Part shown: one piece after another, positions 63,601 through 64,000 of the stretch | How positions within the stretch are numbered: position 1 is the stretch's first letter | Layout: each line of letters begins with the position of its first letter | Assembly (NCBI GenBank): GCA_947846985.1 | Contig: CANTUZ010000005.1 | Location: 7,702,501 to 7,766,500 of the forward strand | DNA length: 64,000 bases | Direction: 5' to 3' | Origin: Fratercula arctica | Lineage: Eukaryota; Chordata; Aves; Charadriiformes; Alcidae | Position numbers and translations under genes: made by a program | Notes under the pieces: generated by a model | What the model was told of the DNA's origin: nothing | Database searches by the model: none | The model's input: the letters and a program-made list of their open reading frames with translations, nothing else

Positions 63601-64000
63601 TAGTACTAATTACAATTAATTGTAAGTTATTAACAGCTTCTAATTTCTGTAATTGCGTATGATATATTTATTGTATAAACAGGAATGTTTGCATATTGTA
63701 ATGATGAAAACTGATTAGATCTCAAGATAAAAATGTATATTAGTGTAATTAAGAATGCCAAAATATAAGTTATGAACAACAAGCAACAGATAATTAAGTG
63801 ACATGCAAGACAATGTCTTTGATTACCAGAAAGAAAAGGAAGCACTTCAAAGAATAGATTGCTTCCATGATGTACCTATTCAAAGTAAGGCTCTCACAAT
63901 TGTTTCTGTCTCTAATATCATGATAGAGCTATGCCTACTCCACCATCGGGGCATGCCACCTAGGGAGATTCAAAGTGCCCTGCTGCCGAACATGATCCCT
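60601..64000. other. Unique AT-rich noncoding DNA
   Basis: No gene is supported. A-rich runs lie at 60668-60679 and 61653-61672. Frames at 61909-62100 (plus) and 63630-63845 (minus) have no recognised domain. One CTCF-like site is entered separately. Confidence 0.55.
61043..61055 (-). promoter_or_regulatory. Candidate CTCF binding site
   Basis: The minus strand reads CCACTAGATGGCA, which fits every position of the known CTCF core CCASYAGRKGGCR. CTCF sites bound by the zinc-finger protein organise chromatin loops, and orientation matters; this one points left. A single core match without occupancy data is only a candidate. Confidence 0.5.

Noticed and set aside
1..64000. Bacterial or phage features (operons, CRISPR arrays, ribosome binding sites, tRNA clusters)
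   Set aside because: Coding density, repeat content and the CR1 and LTR elements identify the DNA as vertebrate nuclear. No regularly spaced direct repeats of CRISPR type and no tRNA cloverleaf sequences were seen.

Overview
This window looks like nuclear DNA from a bird. It holds at least eight pieces of CR1 non-LTR retrotransposon, several ending in the ATTCTATG octamer typical of avian CR1. It also holds a solo endogenous-retrovirus LTR that I recognise as a family common in neoavian birds, plus a few decayed MIR/CORE-like amniote repeats. The bulk is AT-rich, with many short A/T runs and dinucleotide microsatellites. There are no operons, no dense coding and no long open frames. The species cannot be read from the sequence; Neoaves is an inference from the LTR family.

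No confirmed protein-coding gene, tRNA, rRNA or CRISPR array was found. The longest ATG-started open frames (about 145-150 codons) are about what chance gives in 64 kb of AT-rich DNA, or come from a 42-bp repeat or from CR1. The window is best read as intergenic DNA or the inside of a very large intron. One weak exon-like frame on the minus strand (24192-24336, open to 24079) deserves a protein search.

Layout: 1-11.46 kb is unique AT-rich DNA with simple repeats. At 11.46-12.86 kb lies a composite island: a minus-strand segment carrying AATAAA, a minus-strand CR1 ORF2 fragment, then a GC- and CpG-rich segment with four 42-bp tandem units, each carrying a YY1-like site, and a T-rich tract. From 12.9 to 27.5 kb there is unique DNA with three or four ancient MIR-like remnants. 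The solo LTR is at 27.78-28.38 kb with an exact 5-bp target duplication. From 28.4 to 43.4 kb there is unique DNA with one CR1 3' end, another MIR-like remnant and a cluster of CRE/AP-1/CCAAT-like motifs near 35.0 kb. From 43.4 to 60.6 kb CR1 pieces are more frequent, including the youngest-looking copy (47245-47691), which keeps an open C-terminal reverse-transcriptase frame. The last 3.4 kb is unique DNA with one strong match to the CTCF core motif at 61043-61055.

The most unusual structure is the YY1-like 42-bp array at 12521-12688. Its copies differ mainly at CpG positions. No genes here can be shown to work together.
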